Source of the DNA: Clostridia bacterium
Lineage (GTDB): Bacteria; Bacillota; Clostridia; Christensenellales; UBA1242
NCBI GenBank assembly: GCA_900767835.1
Contig: CAAGAO010000030.1
Location: 1-64,000, forward strand
DNA length: 64,000 bases
Direction of reading: 5' to 3'
The position numbers and the translations under genes were made by a program. The notes below the pieces were generated by a model. The model saw only the letters and a program-made list of their open reading frames with translations. It had not been told where the DNA came from and searched no databases. Below are positions 27,345 to 36,232 of this stretch, piece after piece. Within the stretch, counting starts at the first letter, position 1. Each line of letters opens with the position of its first letter.

Positions 27345-28355
27345 TTATAACTCATTCAAGACTTTTTTTAAAGCATTTAAATTTGCCAAAAGTTTTCCTG
27401 CTCCCAAAATACAAGCATTAGAAGAATCTTCAGCAATTATAATTGGCAAATTTAATGTTGTCCTAAGGTATCTTTCTAGACCAACAATTTCCGAAAAGCC
27501 ACCAGTTATTAAAATTCCATTTTTAGCGACATCAGCACTAATTTCTGGAGGCAAAATATTAAGTGTTGTATCAACAATACGACACAGTTCGGTTAAAAGA
27601 GGCATAACTGACATTTGTACATCAGTTGCATACACAACTACACTTGCTGGAGATTTTGTTCGGACATCTACACCCATAACTTCCATATTCGCAGTGTCAT
27701 TTGAATACAAACTACCAATTTCTTCTTTAATTTTTTGTGCTGAAGTCAAACCTATTTCCACCCCATACTTATTAGACACTGTGCGGACAATTTGTGCATC
27801 TATTGCTTTACCACCTACACACAGAGTTGCACCATCTATTAAAGTCCCCAAATTTACAACGCCGATATCTGTACTCACTCCACCTATATCTATAACCATA
27901 TTCGCAGAATTTGCAAATATATTTACTCCTCCACCATAGCAAGAGCATAACAGCCTTGGTACAAAAATCACATCATTGACACCAACATTCATAAATACGG
28001 TCTTTAAATCGTTTTTTTCTTCTTGTGTAAGACCGGTTGGATATGGCACTAAACATTTCAGTTTAGTGAATATACTTTTTTTAGGTATTACTTTATCCAA
28101 AAAATGTTTTAAAAGAATAGTGGCATAATCAATTGATTTTACCACACCTTCAGATATAGGACTAAAAACTATTGTACGGTCATCAGTTTTTCCTTGAATA
28201 TCTTTTGCCTCTTTTCCCATTGCTTTTACTTCATAACCACCATCAGTCATCATTGCACCTATCAAGGTTGGTTCTTTCAATACTAAGCCACAATCTTTCC
28301 TATAAATACTTGTATTTGAGCCGCCTAAATCAACAGCGAGCAATATTTCTGCCAT
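27345..28355 (-). CDS. MreB/Mbl-like rod-shape actin
   Basis: A 336-residue protein of the actin/Hsp70 fold. Phosphate-1 reads DLGGSNTSIY, phosphate-2 DIGGVSTDIGVV and the adenosine motif GGFSEIVGLERYL; the PPEISADVAKNGILITGG stretch is clearly MreB-like. It is more divergent than a standard MreB, which has DLGTANT at the N-terminus, so it may be a second paralogue (Mbl-like). It should form membrane-associated filaments guiding wall synthesis. The ATG at 28355 after AAAGGAG is chosen over the ORF end at 28382. mreC and mreD are not next to it. Confidence 0.85.
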   Translation of the reverse strand: MAEILLAVDLGGSNTSIYRKDCGLVLKEPTLIGAMMTDGGYEVKAMGKEAKDIQGKTDDRTIVFSPISEGVVKSIDYATILLKHFLDKVIPKKSIFTKLKCLVPYPTGLTQEEKNDLKTVFMNVGVNDVIFVPRLLCSCYGGGVNIFANSANMVIDIGGVSTDIGVVNLGTLIDGATLCVGGKAIDAQIVRTVSNKYGVEIGLTSAQKIKEEIGSLYSNDTANMEVMGVDVRTKSPASVVVYATDVQMSVMPLLTELCRIVDTTLNILPPEISADVAKNGILITGGFSEIVGLERYLRTTLNLPIIIAEDSSNACILGAGKLLANLNALKKVLNEL

Positions 28356-28677
28356 AAATTCTCCTTTTTTACATTTTAACACTAACTAATTATATTGTCA
28401 AAATAGAATTTACAAATAGGTTAAATTAAACAAGTAAAAATTTTAATTTATAAAACACAACCTGTTAAAAACCCCAAAATATCAATTTTTACAATGCACA
28501 AAAAACACCAGTTTCAATCTCTTTACAACTATAATTTAACAAAAAAATAAACAAAAAAATATTATGATATGTAGATAAATTTTGTATATAAATTGGTTTT
28601 ACTTAATATATAACATTTCACCAAATTTTATTTATAAGCAAACAAAACATTTTATAACTTTTTAAATGAGGTAATAT
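28356..28677. other. Intergenic stretch, divergent promoters expected
   Basis: AT-rich region between the divergently transcribed mreB-like gene and the Cys/Pro-rich gene. No ORF with a ribosome site and no clear structured RNA was recognised. Confidence 0.5.
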
Positions 28678-28965
28678 ATGAAAAAAAACGATATATACAC
28701 TTTTAAACCGCTAAGTTTTGAAAACTTTAGTCCCGATTTTTTTGATAATGATTTTAACAACTATGACTATAATAGACAACCTTGTAATTTTTGCTACCCA
28801 AAAAGAAATTGCACAAATTGCAAACCGAATAGGCCATATCCGCCAAATAATGTTTGCCCACCACAGATGCCACCAAAATGTCCACAACCTCCATTTCCTA
28901 TTGATTGTTCTAAAGATAATTTTAGATATTTTCTTTTAGGTTATTTGTTTGGCAGTTGGTATTAA
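28678..28965 (+). CDS. Cys/Pro-rich small protein, possible spore-coat type
   Basis: A 95-residue protein without signal peptide. The first 35 residues are acidic and aromatic (FSPDFFDNDFNNYDYN), the middle has eight cysteines among prolines (CNFCYPKRNCTNCKPN; PPQMPPKCPQPP), and it ends FRYFLLGYLFGSWY, a short hydrophobic segment. Such composition is common among small coat or surface proteins of spore formers, but no family is recognised. GAGGT lies before the ATG and a terminator follows, so it is a one-gene unit. Confidence 0.7.
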   Translation: MKKNDIYTFKPLSFENFSPDFFDNDFNNYDYNRQPCNFCYPKRNCTNCKPNRPYPPNNVCPPQMPPKCPQPPFPIDCSKDNFRYFLLGYLFGSWY

Positions 28966-29015
28966 ATATAGTAAAAAAAACAAACAGTATTAAAAAAATT
29001 AAGCAAAATTTATTA

Positions 29016-29054
29016 AAAATAGGATAAAAACAATTTTTACCCTGTTTTTTTCTA
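29016..29054 (+). terminator. Terminator of the Cys/Pro-rich gene
   Basis: AGGATAAAAA and TTTTTACCCT form a stem with one mismatch, followed by a run of seven Ts. Confidence 0.75.
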
Positions 29055-29131
29055 CTAAAACAACTTTTTGTTTATTATTTTGTAAAATTATAAAAACAAT
29101 CCATTTAGAAAAATGTTGACATTTAGATTAT

Positions 29132-29692
29132 TTATCTTCTTATCCTTTTAAGCCTAAATCTATTAAACCTTTGAACCAAAATTGATGGCAAATCTGCGAG
29201 CAATGATGCAAGAGTTGCGGTTATTACATAAATATACCACTCGTCAGTGGAAAGCACGCAACCAAGAACTATTGCAAAAAAACCAGCAAAAAAGCAAACC
29301 CAATGAATAATTTCCGCATTGATGTTGTTTTTTAAAACCATTTCAATCTTGTTTTTATCTTTATCTCCCTCAAGCGTGAATGAATTTTTGTAAAGTGTTA
29401 TAATTTTATCTTTCCATTTTTTTACACCTAGTTTTTGCAAAAAATTAAATTCTTTTTCACTTACATCAAACATTTTACTATTTGTATTAATTTTTTTACG
29501 AACAAAAAATGTGAAAAATAAACCTATTATAATTCTCATATCAAAATGATATACAAACATCAATAAGGTTATAAAAGTTGAAAATTGCCATGAACTAAAT
29601 CCTAAACTTAAACACAAAAACAAACTCGTTAAAAATAACAAGTTGACTACAACAACAATAATAATTCCATTTATCAAAGTTTTGTTTTTCAT
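29132..29692 (-). CDS. CrtO-like (GDAAT family) acyltransferase-like membrane protein
   Basis: A 186-residue membrane protein with four hydrophobic helices. The conserved pattern LGVKKWKDKI, then AEIIHWVCF and finally DLPSILVQRFNRFRL resembles the family of glycosyl-4,4'-diaponeurosporenoate acyltransferases, named after staphyloxanthin biosynthesis. No carotenoid genes are nearby, and most members in Clostridia are of unknown function. AAGGTGAT precedes the start. It stands alone and diverges from the nrnA-like gene. Confidence 0.6.
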   Translation of the reverse strand: MKNKTLINGIIIVVVVNLLFLTSLFLCLSLGFSSWQFSTFITLLMFVYHFDMRIIIGLFFTFFVRKKINTNSKMFDVSEKEFNFLQKLGVKKWKDKIITLYKNSFTLEGDKDKNKIEMVLKNNINAEIIHWVCFFAGFFAIVLGCVLSTDEWYIYVITATLASLLADLPSILVQRFNRFRLKRIRR

Positions 29693-29913
29693 TAATTTAA
29701 TCTATCACCTTTTTAAATTTTAGCATCATTATATAATAAAATCAACTTTATATTAATCTTGACTTATAAATAATTAAGGAGTAAAAAAATTCTTTATACG
29801 TTTAACAACTACCTATCCAAATATATATCCCGTTTTTTAAAAAAGTACATAATTTGACATATCACTGTATTTGTGCTAATATTTTAAGATTAACATAAAA
29901 AAGGAGAATTTTT

Positions 29914-30948
29914 ATGAGGTCCTTAAATAAGTGTTTGGCTGACATAAAAAAGAGTAGCAACATTGCAATTTTTACACATTCTACACCAGATGCTGATGCT
30001 TTAGCGTCCGTCATTGCACTTAAAAAACTTATTAAATACAATAATCCCGAAAACGAAAAAATTATTGATTTATTTTTTGATTATGACGAAATCAGTGATG
30101 TCAATAATGCTATCATTAAAGGCGTAGCACATAATGTTGAGAGATGTCACAATTACGATTTGGGCATTGCTTTAGATTGTGCTAGTAAGTCAAGGCTTGG
30201 TAAATGGCAAGATTTATTTGATAAATGCACAACGACTGTAAATTTTGACCATCATTCCACAAATGAAAATTTTGCTGACAACAACCTAATCTTAAAAGCA
30301 TCTTCCACATGTGAAGGGCTATATTTAATGGCACAGACAAAAAATATGAAAATACCAGATGATGTTTGTTCTTTGATATATTCAGGAATAATTACAGACA
30401 CAAACAATTTAACTCAAGGAGTTATATCAATAAAAACACATAAAATTATTACCGAAATGATGGAAAGAAAAATAAATCTAGATGCATTAAACGAGCACTT
30501 TTTCAAAAATAATACAAAGTCAAAAGCATACTTGTTAAAGAAAGCACTTGAAACTTTAAGATTTTTTAACGGTGATAGAATTGCTGTTATGAAAATTAAC
30601 AAAAAAGATTTAGCCGAATGTAGTGCGACCATGGACGATACTTTAGGAATTGTGAATCACGGAATTGATATTAAAGGTGTAGATATTGCAATTTTATCTA
30701 TCAAACAAGAGGACAATAGTTTTTATGTGAGTTTAAGAAGTAAAAACGGAATAAATGTTGCAAACATTGCTAGCCAAATGGGCGGAGGCGGTCATGAACA
30801 AGTATCAGCATTCCAATACGCAGGGAATTATACCGATATGTTTGATAAATTAATGCCCCTTTGCAAAGACGAGTTAAAAAATCACCCACAAGAGCCACAT
30901 ATTGAAGATTTGTTTAGTAGCGAAGATGACAGCACATTATTAAAATAA
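29914..30948 (+). CDS. DHH/DHHA1 phosphoesterase, NrnA-like
   Basis: A 344-residue Mn-dependent phosphoesterase. The DHH domain shows THSTPDADAL (metal ligands), ALDCASKSRLG, NFDHHSTN and the GIITDTNN motif; the C-terminal DHHA1 substrate domain has the glycine-rich GGGGHEQVSAF. NrnA-type enzymes degrade nano-RNA and dephosphorylate pAp; related GdpP-like enzymes cleave cyclic dinucleotides but carry extra membrane domains absent here. AAAGGAG precedes the ATG. The last 30 residues are an acidic tail. Confidence 0.88.
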   Translation: MRSLNKCLADIKKSSNIAIFTHSTPDADALASVIALKKLIKYNNPENEKIIDLFFDYDEISDVNNAIIKGVAHNVERCHNYDLGIALDCASKSRLGKWQDLFDKCTTTVNFDHHSTNENFADNNLILKASSTCEGLYLMAQTKNMKIPDDVCSLIYSGIITDTNNLTQGVISIKTHKIITEMMERKINLDALNEHFFKNNTKSKAYLLKKALETLRFFNGDRIAVMKINKKDLAECSATMDDTLGIVNHGIDIKGVDIAILSIKQEDNSFYVSLRSKNGINVANIASQMGGGGHEQVSAFQYAGNYTDMFDKLMPLCKDELKNHPQEPHIEDLFSSEDDSTLLK

Positions 30949-30983
30949 GAATCACTACTAACAATGCGATGTCGCTTTGTTCA

Positions 30984-31105
30984 TTGCATTCACAAATCAA
31001 TTTACAAACACAAATCCGCACTCTATATAACGGCATCACATTATATATATTGGAGTCACGATTTCAAGATTCTTTTGTGAAAGCACAAAACTCACTTTCT
31101 CTCGC
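30984..31105. repeat. Dispersed intergenic repeat, copy A
   Basis: GCATTCACAAATCAATTT (30984-31001) recurs at 59018-59035, and the following part (ATTATATATATTGGAGTCACGATTTC to CTCTCGCTTTTT) recurs in inverted orientation at 58168-58250. No gene is found in the 30949-31249 gap apart from this repeat and the recD2 terminator. Confidence 0.65.
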
Positions 31106-31142
31106 TTTTTAATACAAATTAACTAAAAAACTAAAAAAACAC

Positions 31143-31188
31143 AATAAAAAATGCAAAAAAATCATTATTTTTGCATTTTTTTATTTTT
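31143..31188 (-). terminator. Terminator of recD2
   Basis: AAAAATGCAAAAA pairs with TTTTTGCATTTTT; flanks are A- and T-runs on both strands. It lies about 65 bp after the recD2 stop. Confidence 0.75.
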
Positions 31189-31249
31189 TTTACTCATTAA
31201 GTATGTATTATTTAGCATTAAAATTGCATTATTAAGAAGTAGAGATTAA

Positions 31250-33493
31250 TTAATCATATAGTAATTTTAATTTTTCACTGGATTCAAGCAAAAAGTCTTT
31301 TAACATTGTTTGGCGAACAACCGTATAGTTATTACTAATCATACGTCTTAAATATTTTTTACTACCAACCAGCACCACCATTTTTTTTGCCCTTGTGATA
31401 GCGGTATATATTAAATTTCGGGTCAATATTATACTTGGACCACTTATAATAGGTATAACAACCACATCAAACTCACTCCCCTGACTTTTATGAATTGTTA
31501 TAGCGTAGGCAAGACTTAATTCTCCAATATCGGTTCTCTCATAATTACAAACCCTACCATCTTCAAAAACAACCTCAGTCTCTCCCGAGCCTTGATGAAT
31601 TTTTGTTATATAGCCAATGTCCCCATTAAACACACCAGAACCTTCTTCGCTTAAAAGCCCATTTTGCTTTGTCCATATAAGGTCGTAATTATTGACAGTT
31701 TGCATAACTTTATCGCCTTCTCGAAAGATTGTCTTACCAACGACTAACTCTTGTTTTCCTCGAACTAATGGATTAATTTTTTCTTGCAAACTCATATTGA
31801 GATTTATAGTTCCGCTAGCGCCCGCTTTAAGGGGTGCCAAAACTTGAATTTTTGAGGCGTCTATTTTTGCAAAATTCGGCAATCGAGATGTAACTAAATT
31901 TATTATTGCGTCTTTTATTTCCACAGAATCTTCATGAGATTCAAAAAAGAAATCACGCGAACTATTATCAATACAAGGCATTTCACCATCATTAATCAAG
32001 TGGGCGTTTGAAACAATCAAACTTTTTTCATCTTGTCTAAATATTTTAGTAAGATAAGATACTTTAATAATTCCACTATCCAAAATATCGCCTAAAACAT
32101 TGCCTGCGCCAACACTTGGAAGTTGATCTTTATCTCCAACCAAAATTAATTTACAATCACTAGGAAGAGCTTTTAGCAAGGAATTCATCAACAATACATC
32201 CACCATAGATACTTCATCTACCACTACTGCATCTACATTTAAAGTGTTTTGCTCATTATACACGAATGTGGAGCCACCTCCACGAAAATTAAGTTCTAAA
32301 CCACGATGTATGGTTTTCGCCTCTCTCCCCGTACTTTCACTAAGTCGTTTGCTGGCTCTACCAGTAGGTGCTAATAACATAACTTTATTATTATTTTGTT
32401 CCAATATATTTAAAATGCATTTAATAATTGTTGTTTTACCTGTACCAGGTCCACCTGTAATTACACTAACGCCAGATTTTAATGACATATCAATTGCATT
32501 TCTTTGTTGTTCATCAAAAGTAATATTGTTCAACTTCTCAAAAAAAGCAATTGCTGTTGAATAATCTGAGTTATTGGAACTCGCAGTCAAATTTAGCAAT
32601 GATAATTTTTGAGCAACTGAACTCTCAGTAAAATACATACGAGTTAGCATAACAATTTCTTGCCCATTTTTCGACATAAACATAGATATGGTCTTATCAT
32701 ATCCCATATCGTCAAGCACCTCAACTATTTTATCACTATTACTTTCTAAATTTAAGCCTAGCAAAGTGCTTACTGCCTCTAATAATTGTTTTTTATAAAC
32801 AAATGTATTTCCATTTTTTTCGCAATTATCTGTAATTGTATGAATAATTCCTGCTCTAATTCTAAACTGAGAATTTGAGGCGATCCCCATACTTTTAGCA
32901 ATATTATCGGCTGTTAGAAAACCTATTCCGTCCACATCTTCAACTAGTCTATAAGGATTGCTTTTTACATATTCTATGGTTTTATCGCCATAGTTATTGA
33001 ATATTTTTATAGCCATATTGGTGGAAATATTATAACTTTGTAAAAACATAACTGAATTTTGCATTTTTTTAATTTCATTAAATGCTTCAGATATAGCAAT
33101 CGCTTTTTTAATACTAATGCCACGAATTTTTGCCAGTTTTTCTGGGCAATATTCAATTACAGTTAGTGTGTCTTTTTTAAACTCATTAACTATCAACCCA
33201 GCAGTTACTGGTCCAATACCTTTAATTAAACCGCTAGATAAATATTTTTTTATACCAGATAATGTGTTAGGATAAATAACTTCAGCGGTAGAAAAAGCAA
33301 ACTGCTCCCCATACTTAGAATTAACTATTTTTCCATTTAGTTTATAGCATTGCCCAACCTTTGCATCAGAAAGAGTGCCGACAATAGTTGTATATTCATC
33401 AAAGCCGTTTTCATTATGTGATAAAACAGCAACGGTATACCCATTGTCTTCATTCCTAAATATTATTTCTTCAATTATGCCTTGCAATTCCAT
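31250..33493 (-). CDS. recD2: RecD2 family 5'-3' DNA helicase
   Basis: A 747-residue SF1B helicase of the stand-alone RecD2 class, which acts in replication-fork and mismatch repair in bacteria lacking RecBC. The N-terminal OB-like domain (MELQGIIEEIIFRNEDNGYTVAVL) and helix-hairpin-helix region come first; Walker A is GGPGTGKTT near residue 350, motif II VDEVSMVD, and the C-terminal motifs AYAITIHKSQGSEFD and YTAITRAKK close the helicase core. The second ATG (33493) is chosen because the promoter -10 box abuts the first. No Shine-Dalgarno precedes it. Exonuclease genes addAB are encoded 5 kb away. Confidence 0.94.
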   Translation of the reverse strand: MELQGIIEEIIFRNEDNGYTVAVLSHNENGFDEYTTIVGTLSDAKVGQCYKLNGKIVNSKYGEQFAFSTAEVIYPNTLSGIKKYLSSGLIKGIGPVTAGLIVNEFKKDTLTVIEYCPEKLAKIRGISIKKAIAISEAFNEIKKMQNSVMFLQSYNISTNMAIKIFNNYGDKTIEYVKSNPYRLVEDVDGIGFLTADNIAKSMGIASNSQFRIRAGIIHTITDNCEKNGNTFVYKKQLLEAVSTLLGLNLESNSDKIVEVLDDMGYDKTISMFMSKNGQEIVMLTRMYFTESSVAQKLSLLNLTASSNNSDYSTAIAFFEKLNNITFDEQQRNAIDMSLKSGVSVITGGPGTGKTTIIKCILNILEQNNNKVMLLAPTGRASKRLSESTGREAKTIHRGLELNFRGGGSTFVYNEQNTLNVDAVVVDEVSMVDVLLMNSLLKALPSDCKLILVGDKDQLPSVGAGNVLGDILDSGIIKVSYLTKIFRQDEKSLIVSNAHLINDGEMPCIDNSSRDFFFESHEDSVEIKDAIINLVTSRLPNFAKIDASKIQVLAPLKAGASGTINLNMSLQEKINPLVRGKQELVVGKTIFREGDKVMQTVNNYDLIWTKQNGLLSEEGSGVFNGDIGYITKIHQGSGETEVVFEDGRVCNYERTDIGELSLAYAITIHKSQGSEFDVVVIPIISGPSIILTRNLIYTAITRAKKMVVLVGSKKYLRRMISNNYTVVRQTMLKDFLLESSEKLKLLYD

Positions 33494-33499
33494 AATCAT

Positions 33500-33528
33500 A
33501 TTATAAATTATTTAGGTAAAAAAGTAAA
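33500..33528 (-). promoter_or_regulatory. Promoter giving a leaderless recD2 mRNA
   Basis: TTTACT (33523-33528), 17-base spacer and TATAAT (33500-33505) on the minus strand, six bases before the second ATG. The expected +1 is the A of that start codon. Confidence 0.65.
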
Positions 33529-33566
33529 CAATAATTCTATTATTATTTATACATAGCAAAATGTAA

Positions 33567-33746
33567 ATAAACGATTTAAGCATAGAATTAGGAAAATACA
33601 AATCGACGATTAAAATCGAGACAGCACACAAATCAATCCAAAACATTTTAGACAAAATGAAGATAAAAGAGGTCTTGTTTAAACAAAAAACTCAAAAAAA
33701 TGTTTCACGTGAAACATTTTTACAAAAAATTTCTTCACAAAAATAA
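33567..33746 (+). pseudogene. Open frame without a start codon, spanning parS
   Basis: A 59-codon open frame, Lys-rich and uninterrupted in a stop-rich AT background, that reads through the parS site as NVSRET and ends shortly before the parA promoter. It has no ATG, GTG or TTG near its beginning; an ATG directly upstream is followed by a stop. It may be the 3' remnant of a lost gene. No family recognised; chance cannot be excluded. Confidence 0.25.
33701..33716. promoter_or_regulatory. parS: parS centromere site 1
   Basis: TGTTTCACGTGAAACA is a perfect 16-bp palindrome matching the chromosomal ParB-binding site (consensus TGTTNCACGTGAAACA). It lies just upstream of the parA promoter. Confidence 0.95.
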
Positions 33747-33762
33747 TTGTATATGATATACT
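33734..33762 (+). promoter_or_regulatory. Promoter of parAB
   Basis: TTCACA (33734-33739), 17-base spacer and TATACT (33757-33762), with TG one base before the -10 (extended form). It begins 17 bp after parS, so ParB spreading could repress it. Confidence 0.6.
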
Positions 33763-33792
33763 AATATCGAAAACAAAAGGAGGAGAACTATT

Positions 33793-34602
33793 TTGGGTAA
33801 AATAATATCATTTGCCAACCAAAAAGGTGGAGTTGGCAAAACAACAACATGTGTAAACTTATCAGCATTTCTTGCATTGCTCGGTCAAAAGATATTACTA
33901 ATTGATATGGACCCACAAGGCAACGCATCAAGTGGTGTTGGTATAGAAAAAACCAAGCAAACAAAAACAATGTACAACTTAATAAGTAAAGAATGTTACA
34001 TAGATGAAGTCATACAACACACATACCTACCAAATTTAGATATAATACCAGCAACCGTAGACTTGGCGGGAGCCGAAATAGACCTAGTGCAGATGAATTC
34101 TAGAGAAAATGTTGTAAAAAATATCTTAAATAAAATAATTAACAAATACGATTACATAATGATTGACTGCCCACCATCTTTAGGGCTACTTACAGTAAAC
34201 GCTTTAACAGCATCAAACTCAGTAGTAATACCTATACAATGCGAATTCTTCGCTTTAGAAGGTTTAACACAATTAATGAACACTATTAGATTAATCATAC
34301 ACCATCTTAATCCAGAATTACAAATTGAAGGTGTTGTGATGACAATGAAAGACAATCGCTCAAACCTTGTATCTCAAGTAAGTTCTGAAATTAATAAATT
34401 CTTCGGAAATAAAGTCTTTAAAACATACATTCCAAGAAATATTAGACTAGCAGAAGCACCTAGTCATGGCGAGACTATAGCAACATACGATATAAATTCA
34501 AAAGGCGCCAACGCATATTTAGAATTAGCATATGAATTTTTAGATAGAAACAATATTAAATATAAAAAACCAAACAAAAGAACATTAAAGGAGAAAAAAT
34601 AA
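33793..34602 (+). CDS. parA: Chromosome partitioning ATPase ParA/Soj
   Basis: A 269-residue Walker-type ATPase that, with ParB and parS, segregates the replication origin and, as Soj, modulates DnaA. The deviant Walker A KGGVGKTT is at about residues 11-18, followed by LLIDMDPQGNASSG and YIMIDCPPSLGLLTVNAL. The start is a TTG preceded by a strong AAAGGAGGAG. The stop codon overlaps the parB ATG, so the two are coupled. Flanking parS sites mark it as the chromosomal system. Confidence 0.96.
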   Translation: MGKIISFANQKGGVGKTTTCVNLSAFLALLGQKILLIDMDPQGNASSGVGIEKTKQTKTMYNLISKECYIDEVIQHTYLPNLDIIPATVDLAGAEIDLVQMNSRENVVKNILNKIINKYDYIMIDCPPSLGLLTVNALTASNSVVIPIQCEFFALEGLTQLMNTIRLIIHHLNPELQIEGVVMTMKDNRSNLVSQVSSEINKFFGNKVFKTYIPRNIRLAEAPSHGETIATYDINSKGANAYLELAYEFLDRNNIKYKKPNKRTLKEKK

Positions 34603-35531
34603 TGGCAACAAAAAAATCTAGTTTAGGAAAGGGGCTAGGAGCATTACTTTCCGCTTATGATGATTATGATGATACAGTTAAGAACAGCAAATCAAACTCA
34701 ACAAACGATATTGATATTAACAAATTAATTGCAAACCCAAATCAGCCAAGAAAAAAATTTGATGAAACCGCCTTACAAGAACTAGCAAATTCCATAAAAG
34801 TACACGGGGTTATACAACCATTAGTTGTTAACGACCAAAAAGATGGCACTTACCTAATTATTGCAGGCGAAAGAAGATATAGAGCATCTAAAATCGCAGG
34901 TTTAACAGCAATACCATGTATTATTAAAGATTATAGCGAAAAACAAATAAAAGAAATATCAATAATTGAAAACTTACAACGCGAAGATTTAAACCCAATC
35001 GAATCTGCAAGAGCAATAAAACAACTTATGGACGAATATAAAATGACTCAAGAAGCCGTAAGTGAAAGAATTGGTGTAAGCAGACCAAATATAGCAAATA
35101 CATTAAGATTATTATCTTTATGCCCAGAAGTTTTAAATTTAGTAGAAAATGGCAAACTATCAGCAGGGCACGCAAGATGTTTAGTCCCAATACAAGACTA
35201 CAATTCACAAATCAAACTAGCAATGGCGGCCTCTGACAACAAAATGACCGTTCGTGACCTAGAAAAAGCAGTTAAAAACCTATTAAAGCCAAGAGACGCA
35301 ACAAAGATTCAACAAGTCGAGCAAAGTTTGGAATTAAAAGAGCTTGTTAACGAAATGCAAAGAACATTCTCAACAAAAGTTTCGGTTATCGGCAACGACA
35401 AAAAGGGACGTATATATATAGACTATTACTCTAGAGATGATTTAGATAGAATTGCAGAACTAATACAATTATTAAAAACTAAAAAGTTAACACTAAAAGA
35501 ATTAAGCGAGTTTAATAAAAGAATCAAATAG
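34602..35531 (+). CDS. parB: Chromosome partitioning protein ParB/Spo0J
   Basis: A 309-residue DNA-binding CTPase that loads at parS and spreads. The N-terminus KKSSLGKGLGALLS is the ParA-contact motif; the ParB/Srx domain has NPNQPRKKFDE and the CTP-binding GERRYRASK; the helix-turn-helix is MTQEAVSERIGVSRPNIANTLRLL, and a C-terminal dimerisation domain follows. It is coupled to parA and followed by the second parS. Confidence 0.97.
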   Translation: MATKKSSLGKGLGALLSAYDDYDDTVKNSKSNSTNDIDINKLIANPNQPRKKFDETALQELANSIKVHGVIQPLVVNDQKDGTYLIIAGERRYRASKIAGLTAIPCIIKDYSEKQIKEISIIENLQREDLNPIESARAIKQLMDEYKMTQEAVSERIGVSRPNIANTLRLLSLCPEVLNLVENGKLSAGHARCLVPIQDYNSQIKLAMAASDNKMTVRDLEKAVKNLLKPRDATKIQQVEQSLELKELVNEMQRTFSTKVSVIGNDKKGRIYIDYYSRDDLDRIAELIQLLKTKKLTLKELSEFNKRIK

Positions 35532-35690
35532 TTTATTTAACAACTTACATTCAAATATTTCTATTTCCTCAAATTTTAACAAATATCTTTCTTTGCGGAA
35601 AGCATATGAACATTGAATATAGACCTAACTAGCCATATTATCAATCTTATTTCACTTATAAAACTACAACTAAACTTCATTATAAAAAAA

Positions 35691-35706
35691 TGTTTCACGT
35701 GAAACA
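35691..35706. promoter_or_regulatory. parS: parS centromere site 2
   Basis: A second perfect TGTTTCACGTGAAACA, about 160 bp after the parB stop, flanked by an A-run and a T-run so that it could also fold as a terminator hairpin for the operon. Confidence 0.95.
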
Positions 35707-35883
35707 TTTTTTTATTAATATTGTAACATTATTATATAGAAATAAAACAACACATTATAATTAACCTTAACACATAAAAATTTGTAAAATATATTAACAG
35801 CAACTAACATAACAAATAGATTTTTAATATGCATTAATTGTTTTAACTCAAATATTTGACATCATCAAAATTTTTGTATCTTA

Positions 35884-36057
35884 TTAAATATACCTACCAC
35901 AACAACCAGTATTTCCATTTCCCAATAAGTTGCCACCATTAAATAGTAATAAAGCAAACAACAATAATATTGATGTGTTATTAGCCAAATTTATATCATT
36001 CGCATTCGCAAACAAACCGATTAATATTAACAATAAAAATTCTTCAGTATTATTCAC
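35884..36057 (-). CDS. Small hydrophobic protein with Cys-Cys end
   Basis: A 57-residue ORF with a GTG start and a strong AAGGAGG six bases before it. It starts MNNTEEFLLLILIGLFANAN, has a second hydrophobic segment (SILLLFALLLFNGG) and ends GNTGCCGRYI. Small proteins of this shape are frequent in spore formers, often among spore or forespore-membrane proteins, but no family is assigned. It lies between parAB and an ArsR-type gene on the opposite strand. It was too short for a usual ORF cut-off; the ribosome site and composition are the main support. Confidence 0.6.
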   Translation of the reverse strand: MNNTEEFLLLILIGLFANANDINLANNTSILLLFALLLFNGGNLLGNGNTGCCGRYI

Positions 36058-36232
36058 ACCCCACCTCCTTATGCGACCATATTACATATAATTCTACAAA
36101 ATACAACTATTTTCTGCTTGCTTACAAAAACAAATAGATACTATAATATGTTTAATTGTAGAATTATTTATTCGGTCATTTCTAGCAATATATATGATTC
36201 AATAAAAAATTTTGTTACAAAAGGAGCAATCA

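Noticed and set aside
27283..27939. 218-residue plus-strand ORF opposite the mreB-like gene
   Set aside because: It is antisense to a clear actin-family gene and lacks a ribosome site.
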